Assembly: GCF_015709525.1 (NCBI RefSeq)
Contig: NZ_JADNRA010000020.1
Coordinates: forward strand, 1 to 64,000
DNA length: 64,000 nt
Direction of reading: 5' to 3'
DNA from: Methylocystis sp. L43
Lineage (GTDB): Bacteria > Pseudomonadota > Alphaproteobacteria > Rhizobiales > Beijerinckiaceae
Shown here: positions 18,232-34,347 of the stretch, piece after piece
Numbering within the stretch: the stretch's first letter is position 1
Layout of the letters: every line of letters begins with the position of its first letter
The notes under the pieces: model-generated
Told to the model about the DNA's origin: nothing
Seen by the model: only the letters and a program-made list of their open reading frames with translations
Databases searched by the model: none
Translations under genes and position numbers: made by a program

Positions 18232-19311
18232 ATGACCGACCTCGCCAAACTCGAAGAAGACACGCTGCGCCAGATCGACGAGGCCGCCGACGAGGCGGCG
18301 CTCGAAGCCGTGCGCCTCTCCTCGCTCGGCAAGAAGGGCGCAATTTCGGCGCTGCTCGCAACGCTCGGAAAAATGTCGCCCGAGGAGCGCAAGACCGAGG
18401 GCGCGAAGATCAATGCGCTAAAAGACAAGGCGGCCGAGGCGATCGCCGCGCGACGCGAACGGCTTGCTGAAGCGGCTTTGGAAGCGCGCCTTACGGCCGA
18501 GACGCTCGATATGACGCTGCCCGCGCCGGCAAGTCCGCTGGAGCGCGGTCGCATCCACCCGATTTCGCAGGTCACCGACGAACTCTCCATCATCTTTGCC
18601 GACATGGGCTTCGCGGTCGCCGAGGGGCCGGACATCGAGAGCGACGACTATAATTTCACCAAGCTCAACTTCCCCGAGGGGCATCCCGCGCGGGAGATGC
18701 AGGACACGTTCTTTCTGACCGCCGAGTCAGGCGAAAAGCGGCTGCTGCGCACCCATACGAGCCCGGTGCAGGTGCGCACCATGCTGTCGCAGGCGCCGCC
18801 GATCCGGGTCATCTGCCCGGGCCGGGTCTATCGCTGCGACTTCGACCAGACGCATACGCCGATGTTCCATCAGATCGAAGGACTCGTCATCGATGAGACG
18901 ACGCATCTTGGGCATCTCAAATGGACGCTCGAAGAATTCCTAAGGAGCTTCTTCGAAGTGAAGGGCGTAAAGCTGCGCTTTCGTCCCTCCTTCTTCCCCT
19001 TCACCGAACCGTCGATGGAGGTCGACGTTCAGTGCCGGCGCCAGGGCGGCGAAATCCGCTTCGGCGAGGGCGAGGACTGGATGGAGATTTTGGGCTGCGG
19101 CATGGTGCATCCCAATGTGCTCAGAAATTGCGGCATCGATCCCGACCGCTATCAGGGCTTCGCTTTCGGCGTCGGCGTCGACCGGCTGGCGATGCTGAAA
19201 TATGGCATGTCGGATCTGCGCGCCTTCTTCGACGCCGATACGCGCTGGCTGGAGCACTATGGATTCAGGCCGCTCGACTTCCCGACGCTCGCGGGCGGGT
19301 TGAGCAGCTAG
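18232..19311 (+). CDS. pheS: Phenylalanine-tRNA ligase alpha subunit
   Basis: The 359-residue subunit has the N-terminal coiled coil (residues 1-95) that binds tRNAPhe and the class II catalytic core: motif 2 in [20 protein letters not shown] and motif 3 in [17 protein letters not shown]. With PheT it charges tRNAPhe. The ATG at 18232 is chosen because the frame upstream runs through an intergenic repeat. The last residues (LAGGLSS) recur in degenerate form at 19838-19861, beyond a two-gene cassette that separates pheS from pheT. Confidence 0.97.
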   Translation: MTDLAKLEEDTLRQIDEAADEAALEAVRLSSLGKKGAISALLATLGKMSPEERKTEGAKINALKDKAAEAIAARRERLAEAALEARLTAETLDMTLPAPASPLERGRIHPISQVTDELSIIFADMGFAVAEGPDIESDDYNFTKLNFPEGHPAREMQDTFFLTAESGEKRLLRTHTSPVQVRTMLSQAPPIRVICPGRVYRCDFDQTHTPMFHQIEGLVIDETTHLGHLKWTLEEFLRSFFEVKGVKLRFRPSFFPFTEPSMEVDVQCRRQGGEIRFGEGEDWMEILGCGMVHPNVLRNCGIDPDRYQGFAFGVGVDRLAMLKYGMSDLRAFFDADTRWLEHYGFRPLDFPTLAGGLSS

Positions 19312-19314
19312 AAT

Positions 19315-19551
19315 ATGCCGACGGTGCTGAGGTGGAAGGGATACCGCTTCTTCTTCTATTCTGCGGATGGTTGGGAGCCGGCGCACGTCCATGTGACGAA
19401 AGACGCGAAGGAAGCGAAAATCTGGCTTGAGAACGTTAGCGTCGCCGTGAACATGGGCTTCACCGCCCAGGATCTGAATGAGATCGTCAAGAAGACGCGC
19501 GAGGAGCGTGGGTCCTTTCTGAGGTCGTGGAATGACTACTTTGCAAATTGA
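19315..19551 (+). CDS. DUF4160 protein (possible toxin-antitoxin-like partner)
   Basis: The 78-residue product has MPTVLRWKGYRFFFYSADG and EPAHVHVTKDAKEAKIWLE, the DUF4160 signature. Its ATG lies 3 nt after the pheS stop, so it would be read with pheS. It overlaps the next gene by 20 nt. DUF4160 and DUF2442 genes are often paired and have been suggested to form a toxin-antitoxin-like module; that role is not demonstrated. Confidence 0.85.
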   Translation: MPTVLRWKGYRFFFYSADGWEPAHVHVTKDAKEAKIWLENVSVAVNMGFTAQDLNEIVKKTREERGSFLRSWNDYFAN

Positions 19552-19807
19552 AGTCGAAGACGCCCGTCCTACCGAGGCGTCATGCGACGACAGCTTCCTC
19601 ACCGTCACGCTGGCCGACGGTCGCATATTGCGCGCGCCGCTGTGGTGGTACCCACGTCTTGCTCAGGCTTCGCCGGAGGCGCGTCGTTCCGTGGAGCTGT
19701 CTCCTTTGGGGATGCACTGGCCGCAGATCGACGAAGATATCAGCGTCGCGAGCATGCTGCGCGGGCAGAAGGCGCCAGGCGCGGTCTCGCCGGAAAGGGC
19801 GCTCTGA
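19532..19807 (+). CDS. DUF2442 protein
   Basis: The 91-residue product contains FLTVTLADGRILRAPLWWYP and the WPQIDEDISVASMLRG end of DUF2442. This small family is usually encoded directly after DUF4160, as here. It starts 20 nt before the DUF4160 stop. In family proposals it would be the antitoxin-like partner, but its molecular function is unknown. Confidence 0.85.
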   Translation: MTTLQIEVEDARPTEASCDDSFLTVTLADGRILRAPLWWYPRLAQASPEARRSVELSPLGMHWPQIDEDISVASMLRGQKAPGAVSPERAL

Positions 19808-19837
19808 CCACGTTCAAGAACGGGCGCTCAACCTGCT

Positions 19838-19861
19838 GACGCCGGCAAGTTGAACAGCTAG
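19838..19861 (+). repeat. Degenerate copy of the pheS 3' end
   Basis: Read in one frame this gives DAGKLNS and a stop, matching the LAGGLSS stop of pheS at 19284-19311; the last 13 bases differ at only one position (GTTGAGCAGCTAG versus GTTGAACAGCTAG). It lies just after the DUF4160/DUF2442 pair. It looks like the displaced original end of pheS after an insertion. Confidence 0.6.
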
Positions 19862-19875
19862 CGATAATCTCTCCG

Positions 19876-20009
19876 CGTCATGGCCGGGCTTGTCCCGGCC
19901 ATCCACGCAAAGATCACCAGTAATAGAGACGCGAAACGAATGACGCCGCTCACTTTCATTATTCCGCAGCCTCACGGCGTGGATGCCCGCGACAAGCGCG
20001 GGCATGACG
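19876..20009. repeat. Palindromic intergenic repeat between the DUF cassette and pheT
   Basis: The left end (CGTCATGGCCGGGCTTGTCC, then GGCCATCCACG) and the right end (CGTGGATGCCCGCGACAAGC, then GGGCATGACG) are inverted relatives of each other over about 33 bases. Each arm also folds on itself. This is a typical dispersed palindromic repeat of alphaproteobacteria. No gene is seen in 19862-20052. Confidence 0.8.
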
Positions 20010-20052
20010 AGCCCTTGGCGCCGGCGCTCGACAACTTCAAAGTTCTCAACAA

Positions 20053-22467
20053 ATGAAATTTACCCTCTCCTGGCTCAAGGAACATCTCGACACGTCGGCC
20101 TCGCTCAGCGAGATCGTCGAGACGCTGACGCGCATCGGCCTCGAGGTCGAATATGTGCACGACCCCGCCGCGCAGCTCAAAGACTTCACCATCGCGAAGG
20201 TGATCGAGGCGAAACCGCATCCAAACGCCGATCGTTTGCGCGTCTGCATGGTCGACACGGGGAGCGGCGCGCCGGTGCAGGTCGTCTGCGGCGCGCCCAA
20301 CGCCCGCATCGGCATGAAGAGCGTCTTTTCGGCGCCGGGGACATATATTCCAGGAAAGAAGATCACGCTCGGCAAGGGCGTCATCCGCGGCGTCGAGTCG
20401 CTCGGCATGCTGTGCTCTGCGGCCGAACTCGAACTTTCCAACGACCATGAAGGGATCATCGATCTGCCCGACGACGCGCCCGTCGGCGCCGTCTATGCGC
20501 AATGGGCGGGGCTCGACGATCCGATCATCGAGATCAATCTGACGCCCAATCGCCCCGACGCCGCCGGCGTTTACGGCATTGCGCGCGACCTCGCCGCGGC
20601 GGGCCTCGGCGTTCTCAAGAACAAGGACATTGCGCCAATCGAGGGCAAGTTCCCCTGCCCCGTCCGCGTGACTCTGGACTTTTCGGAAGAGCACAAGCAT
20701 CTCGCGCCATTCTTCGGCCTCCGCCTCGTGCGCGGCGTCAAGAACGGACAAAGCCCCGCCTGGCTGCAGGCGCGCTTACGCGAGATCGGCCTTCGTCCGA
20801 TCAACGCGCTGGTCGACGTCACCAATTTTTTGACACTCGATCGCGCGCGGCCGCTGCACGTCTTCGACGCGAAAAAGGTGAAGGGCGATCTCGTCGTGCG
20901 CCTTGCGCGAAAAGGCGAGAGCCTGCACGCGCTCGACGGGCGGACATACGAACTCGACGAGAGCATGGTCGTCATCTGCGACGAGGCCGGACCGGAATCG
21001 CTTGCGGGCGTCATGGGCGGCGAGGCTTCCGGCTGCGATGAATCGACGACTGACGTGCTGATCGAGACGGCGCTGTGGGACCCGATGAATATCGCGCATA
21101 CCGGCCGCAAGCTCGGCATTGTCACGGACGCGCGCTACCGGTTCGAGCGCGGCGTCGATCCGGCTTTTGCGCTGCCGGGGATCGAGCTTGCGACGCAGCT
21201 TGTGCTGGAATTCTGCGGCGGCGAGCCGTCCGAACTCACGCTCGCGGGCGAACTGCCGCTGCTCTCGCGCGCGATCAATTTCCCCTGGAGCGAAACCAAG
21301 CGGCTCACGGGCCTCGACGCGCCGCGTGAAGACGCCGCGAAGATTCTCGAGCGCCTCGGCTTCAGCGTCGAGAGCGCCGGCGCCGACGTCGCCCATGTCG
21401 CCGCGCCGAGCTGGCGTCCGGATATCGAGGGCAAGGCGGACATCGTCGAAGAAATCGTTCGCCTGATCGGCGTCGACAATGTGCCCTCAAGGCCGCTGCC
21501 GCGCGCCGAGGGAGTCGCGCCGCCCGTGCTGACCATGATGCAGAAGCGCGCCCGCAACGCGCGCCGTACGCTCGCCGGTCAGGGCCTCGTCGAGGCGGTG
21601 ACCTGGTCCTTCGTCTCCAAGGAGCAGGCGGAGGCGTTTGGCGGCGGCAAGCCGTCGCTGGCGCTCGCCAATCCGATCGCCGCTGATCTTTCCGACATGC
21701 GGCCGAGCCTGTTGCCGGGCCTCGTGGCGGCCGCCGGCCGCAACGCCGCGCGCGGACTTGGCGATCAGAACCTGTTCGAAGCCGGCCAGATCTTCTTCGA
21801 TGCGACGGAGACCGGCCAGCGCCTCGCGGCGGCGGGCGTGCGGCGCGGATTGGCGGGCGCCGGGCGCCACTGGTCAGCGCCGGCGCGGGAGGCCGGCGCT
21901 TTCGACGCCAAGGCCGACGCCATGGCGCTGCTGAATGCGCTCGGCGTCGCGACCGGCGGTCTGCAGATCGTTTCCGGCGGCCCGCCATGGTTCCATCCCG
22001 GACGCTCGGCGACGCTGCAATTCGGACCCAAGAACATCGTCGGCCATTTCGGCGAATTGCATCCGCGGGCGCTGAAAATCATGGACGTCGAGGGACCCAT
22101 CGCGGCTTTCGAGATTATTCTCGACGCGCTCCCCGCGCCCAAGGCGAAGCCGACGAAGATCAAGCCGAAGCTGGACATTTCAGATCTGCAGCCGGTTTCG
22201 CGCGATTTCGCCTTTATCGTCGATCGCACAGCGGCGGCCGGCGATCTGGCAAAGGCGGCGCAGGGCGCCGATCGGACTCTGATCGCCGGTGTCGCTGTCT
22301 TCGACATCTATGAAGGCAAGGGCGTTCCCGAGGGCAAAAAATCCATCGGTGTGGCCGTCACGCTGCAGCCGCGCGAAAAGACCCTGACCGACGCGGAGAT
22401 CGAAGCGGTGGCCCAGAAGATCGTGGCGGAAGCGCAAAAAAAATGCGGCGCGGCGCTGAGAGGATGA
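20053..22467 (+). CDS. pheT: Phenylalanine-tRNA ligase beta subunit
   Basis: The 804-residue subunit has the usual domain order: an N-terminal B1/tRNA-binding EMAP-like domain (residues 40-150, with AKPHPNADRLRVCMVDTG), the B3/B4 editing domain (residues 210-390), the B5 domain, the catalytic-like core and a C-terminal FDX-ACB domain (residues 710-804, with VSRDFAFIVDR). It joins PheS in a heterotetramer. A typical pheST operon has the genes a few bases apart; here 741 nt separate them. Confidence 0.97.
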   Translation: MKFTLSWLKEHLDTSASLSEIVETLTRIGLEVEYVHDPAAQLKDFTIAKVIEAKPHPNADRLRVCMVDTGSGAPVQVVCGAPNARIGMKSVFSAPGTYIPGKKITLGKGVIRGVESLGMLCSAAELELSNDHEGIIDLPDDAPVGAVYAQWAGLDDPIIEINLTPNRPDAAGVYGIARDLAAAGLGVLKNKDIAPIEGKFPCPVRVTLDFSEEHKHLAPFFGLRLVRGVKNGQSPAWLQARLREIGLRPINALVDVTNFLTLDRARPLHVFDAKKVKGDLVVRLARKGESLHALDGRTYELDESMVVICDEAGPESLAGVMGGEASGCDESTTDVLIETALWDPMNIAHTGRKLGIVTDARYRFERGVDPAFALPGIELATQLVLEFCGGEPSELTLAGELPLLSRAINFPWSETKRLTGLDAPREDAAKILERLGFSVESAGADVAHVAAPSWRPDIEGKADIVEEIVRLIGVDNVPSRPLPRAEGVAPPVLTMMQKRARNARRTLAGQGLVEAVTWSFVSKEQAEAFGGGKPSLALANPIAADLSDMRPSLLPGLVAAAGRNAARGLGDQNLFEAGQIFFDATETGQRLAAAGVRRGLAGAGRHWSAPAREAGAFDAKADAMALLNALGVATGGLQIVSGGPPWFHPGRSATLQFGPKNIVGHFGELHPRALKIMDVEGPIAAFEIILDALPAPKAKPTKIKPKLDISDLQPVSRDFAFIVDRTAAAGDLAKAAQGADRTLIAGVAVFDIYEGKGVPEGKKSIGVAVTLQPREKTLTDAEIEAVAQKIVAEAQKKCGAALRG

Positions 22468-22850
22468 GGGGCCGTCGTCTCCAGCGACATGAAGGGAGCC
22501 GTGACGCGGCCGCTGGATGGCTTTTCCGCGAAGCCCCTCGCCCCGGCTTGACCTTGGCGATTGCGGCATTCCTTGCTGTCCTCGCCACCCCCGCCCTCGC
22601 CGCGCCGCGAAGCATCGACGAGTGCGAAGCGATCAAGGAAGCTGACGCCTACAACCGCTGCCTCGCCTCCTTCGGGCCGACGCGCGGCCAGCATGGGGCG
22701 ACCTACCCCGGCGTCGCCGCCGAAGGCGGCCACAGCGGGAAAGCTTCGAACCGCAGCGCCTCTCGCCCGCCGTCTCGCTCTGGCGCCGCGCGGCTTTCCG
22801 CCAGCCGGGGCGGCCGCGTTCGGATGGAGTTCACGCCGGGGCGGCGGTAA
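22464..22850 (+). CDS. Small secreted protein with basic tail
   Basis: The start overlaps the pheT stop (ATGA). The 128-residue product has a hydrophobic stretch LTLAIAAFLAVLATPALA that reads as a signal peptide preceded by a long basic part, then SIDECEAIKEADAYNRCLASFGP with two Cys residues, and an Arg/Ser-rich tail. Similar small proteins follow pheT or lie elsewhere in related genomes as hypothetical proteins. The true start may be further downstream, nearer the signal peptide. Confidence 0.6.
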   Translation: MRGRRLQRHEGSRDAAAGWLFREAPRPGLTLAIAAFLAVLATPALAAPRSIDECEAIKEADAYNRCLASFGPTRGQHGATYPGVAAEGGHSGKASNRSASRPPSRSGAARLSASRGGRVRMEFTPGRR

Positions 22851-22886
22851 CGCCGCTGAATGGGGCGACAAACATGGTTTTTCCCC

Positions 22887-22915
22887 TTGGCAAACTGCTC
22901 CACTCCCCTTAAATA
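22887..22915 (+). promoter_or_regulatory. Probable promoter of rplJ-rplL-rpoB-rpoC
   Basis: TTGGCA at 22887 and TAAATA at 22910 are separated by exactly 17 nt. Transcription would start near 22922, giving a leader of about 430 nt before rplJ. There is no other good candidate between 22851 and 23350. Confidence 0.5.
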
Positions 22916-22921
22916 GACGAT

Positions 22922-23350
22922 CCGGGGCTGGCCAATCGACCTGCGGCCCCCTTTTCAGTTTTGAGCTTCCGCCTCGACTCAAGTCCTTCCAGGGCTTAGG
23001 AAAAGGCGGTGGATAGGCCGGCGGACCCGGGGGTTCTCCCTCGTGTCCCGTCCGGCCATGTCCTGTCCGAGACTGCCGGCGCACGCAAGGGGCTTCAACC
23101 CTGTAGCGGCTCAATCGGCCCAAGGAAAGGCGGAGCGATCCGTCTTCTCGAAGGCGGCCTGCACAGACGGGGAAACCGGAATTTTAGAGGCCGCAAACGG
23201 GGTTCCCGCGTGCGTCCTTCGAATTTGGTTCGCGCCCCTTCAACCGCCGCGGCGTTGCGCCGTGACGGGGACAGGATCTACGGCGCCGCTCGCCTCAAGC
23301 GAGCGGCATGTCGCAACCGGCGGGATTTCCCGCCAGTAGAGAGAGCAACC
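22922..23350 (+). promoter_or_regulatory. Long structured leader of rplJ (L10-leader type)
   Basis: This 430-nt stretch has no recognised gene. It holds several foldable segments: one around 23014-23060 (CCGGGGGTTCTCCCTCG flanked by complementary GGCCGG/CCGGCC arms), a perfect 9-bp stem with a 5-nt loop at 23285-23307, and a perfect 7-bp stem with a 2-nt loop at 23319-23334, which ends 16 nt before the GTG of rplJ. In many bacteria the L10-L12 complex binds such a leader and represses translation. Autogenous control is therefore likely, but the K-turn motif was not verified. Confidence 0.55.
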
Positions 23351-23866
23351 GTGGACAGAGCGGAGAAAAAGGAAGCGGTCGCGGCGTTACGCGAAGTCTT
23401 TTCGAAGACCGGCGTCGTCGTCGTCGCTCACTACTCCGGCCTGACCGTGGCCCAGTTGCAAAACCTGCGCAAGCAGGCCCGCAATGCTGGCGCGACGGTC
23501 CAGGTCGCGAAGAACCGCCTCGCCAAGATCGCTCTCGATGGCGCCGACGTCGCCTCCATCGCGCCCCTGCTCAAGGGGCCGACCCTGATCGCCTATTCGG
23601 ACGATCCGGTGGCGGCGCCGAAAGTCGCCGTGGCCTTCGCTAAGGACAACAACAAGTTTGTGATCCTCGGCGGCGCCATGGGCAAGACTGCTCTGAATCC
23701 GGACAGCGTCAAGTCGCTTGCGACGATGCCGTCCCTCGACGAACTGCGCGCCAAGCTCGTGGGCCTCATCCAGGCGCCCGCGACCAAGGTCGCCCAGCTC
23801 TCGACCGCGCCAGCCGCCAAGCTCGCGCGCGTCTTCGGAGCCTACGCCAATCGAGACGCGGCCTAA
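23351..23866 (+). CDS. rplJ: 50S ribosomal protein L10
   Basis: The 171-residue protein starts with GTG ([20 protein letters not shown] in the codon sense) and contains [19 protein letters not shown] and [11 protein letters not shown], as in L10. Its C-terminal helix carries L12 dimers on the ribosomal stalk. The open frame extends upstream to 23009 but passes through the structured leader. rplK-rplA do not precede it, so the usual nusG-rplKAJL order is broken here and pheT lies upstream instead. Confidence 0.96.
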   Translation: MDRAEKKEAVAALREVFSKTGVVVVAHYSGLTVAQLQNLRKQARNAGATVQVAKNRLAKIALDGADVASIAPLLKGPTLIAYSDDPVAAPKVAVAFAKDNNKFVILGGAMGKTALNPDSVKSLATMPSLDELRAKLVGLIQAPATKVAQLSTAPAAKLARVFGAYANRDAA

Positions 23867-23908
23867 GAGGCCGAGAACCAGACAAACCAAATTCAAAGGA
23901 CGCAACAA

Positions 23909-24286
23909 ATGGCAAATCTTGAAAAAATCGTCGAAGACCTCTCGGCGCTGACCGTCCTCGAGGCGGCTGAACTCGCGAAGCTCCTCGAAGAGAAGTGGGG
24001 CGTTTCCGCCGCCGCCGCCGTCGCCGTCGCCGCCGCTCCTGGCGCCGCCGCCGCCGCGCCGGTCGCGGAAGAGAAGACCGAGTTCAACGTGATCCTGGCC
24101 GCGGCCGGCGAGAAGAAGATCGAGGTCATTAAGGAGGTCCGCGCGATCACCGGCCTCGGCCTGAAAGAAGCCAAGGACCTGGTCGAAGGCGCGCCCAAGC
24201 CCGTCAAGGAAGGCGCGACGAAGGACGAGGCCGAGAAGATCAAGGCCGCCCTCGAAAAGGTCGGCGCCAAGGTCGAACTCAAGTAA
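23909..24286 (+). CDS. rplL: 50S ribosomal protein L7/L12
   Basis: The 125-residue protein has the N-terminal dimerisation domain ([20 protein letters not shown]), an Ala/Val-rich hinge at residues 32-50 and the C-terminal factor-binding domain ([20 protein letters not shown]). It forms the flexible ribosomal stalk that recruits GTPase factors. It sits 42 nt after rplJ in the same operon. Confidence 0.97.
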   Translation: MANLEKIVEDLSALTVLEAAELAKLLEEKWGVSAAAAVAVAAAPGAAAAAPVAEEKTEFNVILAAAGEKKIEVIKEVRAITGLGLKEAKDLVEGAPKPVKEGATKDEAEKIKAALEKVGAKVELK

Positions 24287-24317
24287 CACCTCTGCCGCCT
24301 TTGGCGGCGTTGCGATC

Positions 24318-24347
24318 GTCGCAGCCCCGGCGCGCCGGGGCTGCGAC
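24318..24347 (+). promoter_or_regulatory. 30-nt perfect palindrome between rplL and rpoB
   Basis: The 15-base half GTCGCAGCCCCGGCG is followed directly by its exact reverse complement, giving a very stable GC hairpin 31 nt after the rplL stop. There is no run of T after it. A weaker CCGCCTTTGGCGG hairpin precedes it. In E. coli an attenuator and an RNase III site lie between rplL and rpoB; this structure is a candidate for the same job. Confidence 0.65.
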
Positions 24348-24463
24348 CAATAGACAAAAGGCGCTCACGGACGCGGGAACCCGCCGCAAGACGAGCGCCT
24401 GACGGGCAAGGACCTCTCGCAGCGGGACGGTCGGCCAACGAAGAAAGAGGCTCGAAAAGCGAC

Positions 24464-28600
<4,137 letters not shown>

Positions 28601-28623
28601 TCCCTGCCGATGAAGCTGCAGAA

Positions 28624-28688
28624 CGTCATTGCGAGCGAAGCGAAGCAATCCCCGATTGCTTCGCCGTTTCGCGTCTTGCGGTGACGGT
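28624..28688. repeat. REP-like palindromic element in the rpoB-rpoC spacer
   Basis: A perfect 10-bp stem GCGAAGCAAT/ATTGCTTCGC with a 5-nt loop lies at 28640-28664. It is flanked by CGTCATTGC and GCGGTGACG, which pair once G-U pairs are allowed. The CGTCATTGCGAGCGAAGCGA opening is that of a widespread intergenic repeat. It lies between two essential co-transcribed genes, 25 nt after the rpoB stop and about 70 nt before the rpoC start. Confidence 0.75.
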
Positions 28689-28757
28689 CTGAATGAGGAT
28701 TTCACGGCGCGCGGAAAAAGGCTCGAAGCCGCATTCGCAGCGCCCTAGGAGAAGACC

Positions 28758-32939
<4,182 letters not shown>

Positions 32940-32961
32940 GATCGCCTACACACTGAGACCG

Positions 32962-32990
32962 AAAAGGCCGCCCTCCGGGCGGCCTTTTTT
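32962..32990 (+). terminator. Intrinsic terminator of the rplJL-rpoBC operon
   Basis: AAAGGCCGCCC and GGGCGGCCTTT form an 11-bp stem around a 4-nt loop (TCCG), ending in a run of six T. This is a textbook rho-independent terminator 23 nt downstream of rpoC. Confidence 0.92.
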
Positions 32991-33056
32991 GTGGGACGCA
33001 CTGGGGTTTACATTGAGAGTTCCCGCCCTGCGACCCAGGGCGATAAAGTGGAGGGC

Positions 33057-33240
33057 TCCTCATCCTGAGGAGCGTGCGCAGCACGCGTCTCGAAGGACGA
33101 GGAAGCCCGTTTTCGCATATTTTTCTCACCCTCGTCCTTCGAGACGCCGCCTTCGATCTCGGGCCTGCCCGAGATCGACATTAAATCCGCAAGTCGGGTA
33201 AACCCGACTTGCGGGCGGCTCCTCAGGATGAGGGTGAGGA
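33057..33240. repeat. Composite palindromic repeat with two nested hairpins
   Basis: The left unit (33057-33104) opens with TCCTCATCCTGAGGAGC and ends with CTCGAAGGACGAGGAAG. The right unit (33127-33240) starts with CCTCGTCCTTCGAGACGCC and ends GCTCCTCAGGATGAGGGTG, the same family as at 18087. Inside the right unit sit two extra hairpins: GATCTCGGG/CCCGAGATC at 33156-33177, and a perfect 13-bp stem with a 2-nt loop at 33187-33214. The latter two look like insertions into the repeat. No gene is recognised from 32991 to 33312. Confidence 0.75.
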
Positions 33241-33264
33241 AGACAATCCTTCACCCGATTCCCC
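33225..33264. repeat. Dispersed intergenic repeat, copy 2 (see 502-540)
   Basis: This segment matches 502-540 closely and forms the tail of the palindromic repeat. The tail is therefore a conserved part of the family that follows the GGATGAGGGTGAGGAA boundary. Confidence 0.6.
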
Positions 33265-33312
33265 TGGCCTGCGACCGCTCCACCCTTCCGATCGTGTGGC
33301 CGACGCCATAGA

Positions 33313-33678
33313 TTGCTGTCCGTGTCCTCCCTGCTGTCCTCCTCTCTGTCCCTCCCCGCTCGCGCGGCGCGCGCGCTGATTTTCGTCTACCGCGTCACCT
33401 TCTCGGCCTTTGCGGGACGCTTCTGCCGCTATGCGCCCACCTGCTCCGAATACGCCGACGAAGCCATCGCGAAACATGGCTTTTGGGCTGGCGGCTGGAT
33501 GGGGTTCGCGCGCATCTGCCGCTGCCGTCCGGGCGGCGGCGCGGGATTCGACCCCGTGCCCAAGACACTGCGCGCCGACGCCAGCCCGCTCACGCCCTGG
33601 CGCTATGGCGTCTGGCGCCAGCGCCCGGTTTGCGAAGCGATCGAGTCTGAGCGCGAGACAGACTCCAGCTCACTTTAA
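33313..33678 (+). CDS. yidD: Membrane protein insertion efficiency factor YidD
   Basis: The 121-residue product has FCRYAPTCSEYADEAIAKHG and WMGFARICRCRPGGGAGFDP, the conserved Cys-rich core of YidD, which helps YidC-dependent insertion of inner-membrane proteins. An N-terminal amphipathic helix (AARALIFVYRVTF) fits membrane attachment. It starts with TTG at 33313 or GTG at 33322. In many bacteria yidD sits in the rnpA-yidC cluster; here it stands alone. Confidence 0.9.
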   Translation: MLSVSSLLSSSLSLPARAARALIFVYRVTFSAFAGRFCRYAPTCSEYADEAIAKHGFWAGGWMGFARICRCRPGGGAGFDPVPKTLRADASPLTPWRYGVWRQRPVCEAIESERETDSSSL

Positions 33679-34244
33679 TTGAGCACGACGACTTTCGTCC
33701 CGACCTTAACGCGACTGTAGAGATCGACGACGTCCTTGTTGGTCATGCGGATGCAGCCCGATGACACGGCGGCGCCGATCGTGTCCGGCTCGTTGGAGCC
33801 ATGGATGCGATATTGGCTCGAGCCGAGATAGAGCGCGCGCGCGCCAAGCGGATTTTCCATGCCGCCGGCCATATGGCGCGGCAAATCCGGTCGGCGCTTG
33901 AGCATCTGCGGCGGCGGACTCCAGTCCGGCCACTCGCGCTTGCGCGAAATCGTTTTCACGCCGGACCAGGTGAAGCCCATTCGGCCAACGCCGACGCCAT
34001 ATTCAATCGCGCGTCGATCGCCGAGCACGTAATAGAGCCGACGGTCCTTGGTCGAGATGACGACCGTGCCGCGCTTGAATTCCGGATGACGCCAATAGAC
34101 GGCCTGCCGCGGTATCGCCTGCTCGCGAAACACATTGAGGAAGTCGGCGAGCGGACCGCGATTGATCGGGCTGTCGAACGCCTGCGCCGGGGCCGCCGTG
34201 AAGAGAAGCGCGGCAAAAATGATCGATCCGCTGTTTTGGCGCAT
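33675..34244 (-). CDS. L,D-transpeptidase (YkuD domain)
   Basis: The 189-residue secreted protein has a signal peptide (residues 1-22, ending AQA). The YkuD catalytic motif is HGSNEPDTIGAAVSSGCIRM with His148 and Cys164. It would cross-link peptidoglycan stems or attach lipoproteins to the wall. It is a short single-domain form, and its stop overlaps the end of yidD by 4 nt in convergent orientation. Confidence 0.92.
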   Translation of the reverse strand: MRQNSGSIIFAALLFTAAPAQAFDSPINRGPLADFLNVFREQAIPRQAVYWRHPEFKRGTVVISTKDRRLYYVLGDRRAIEYGVGVGRMGFTWSGVKTISRKREWPDWSPPPQMLKRRPDLPRHMAGGMENPLGARALYLGSSQYRIHGSNEPDTIGAAVSSGCIRMTNKDVVDLYSRVKVGTKVVVLN

Positions 34245-34347
34245 GGTTGATCTCCCAAAAGCCGCGGAGAGAGCTTTTTGGGCGATTACGGCTGATTTCG
34301 GGTCGACGACATCGACGACATAGGTCAGATACGTTCGGTTCGGCCGC

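Noticed and set aside
24000-24060. A GCC-rich low-complexity tract that could be a microsatellite
   Set aside because: It encodes the Ala/Val-rich hinge of L7/L12 and is normal for the protein.
33057-33240. A CRISPR array
   Set aside because: The repeated units are inverted palindromes of differing spacing, not regular direct repeats with unique spacers, and no cas gene is near.
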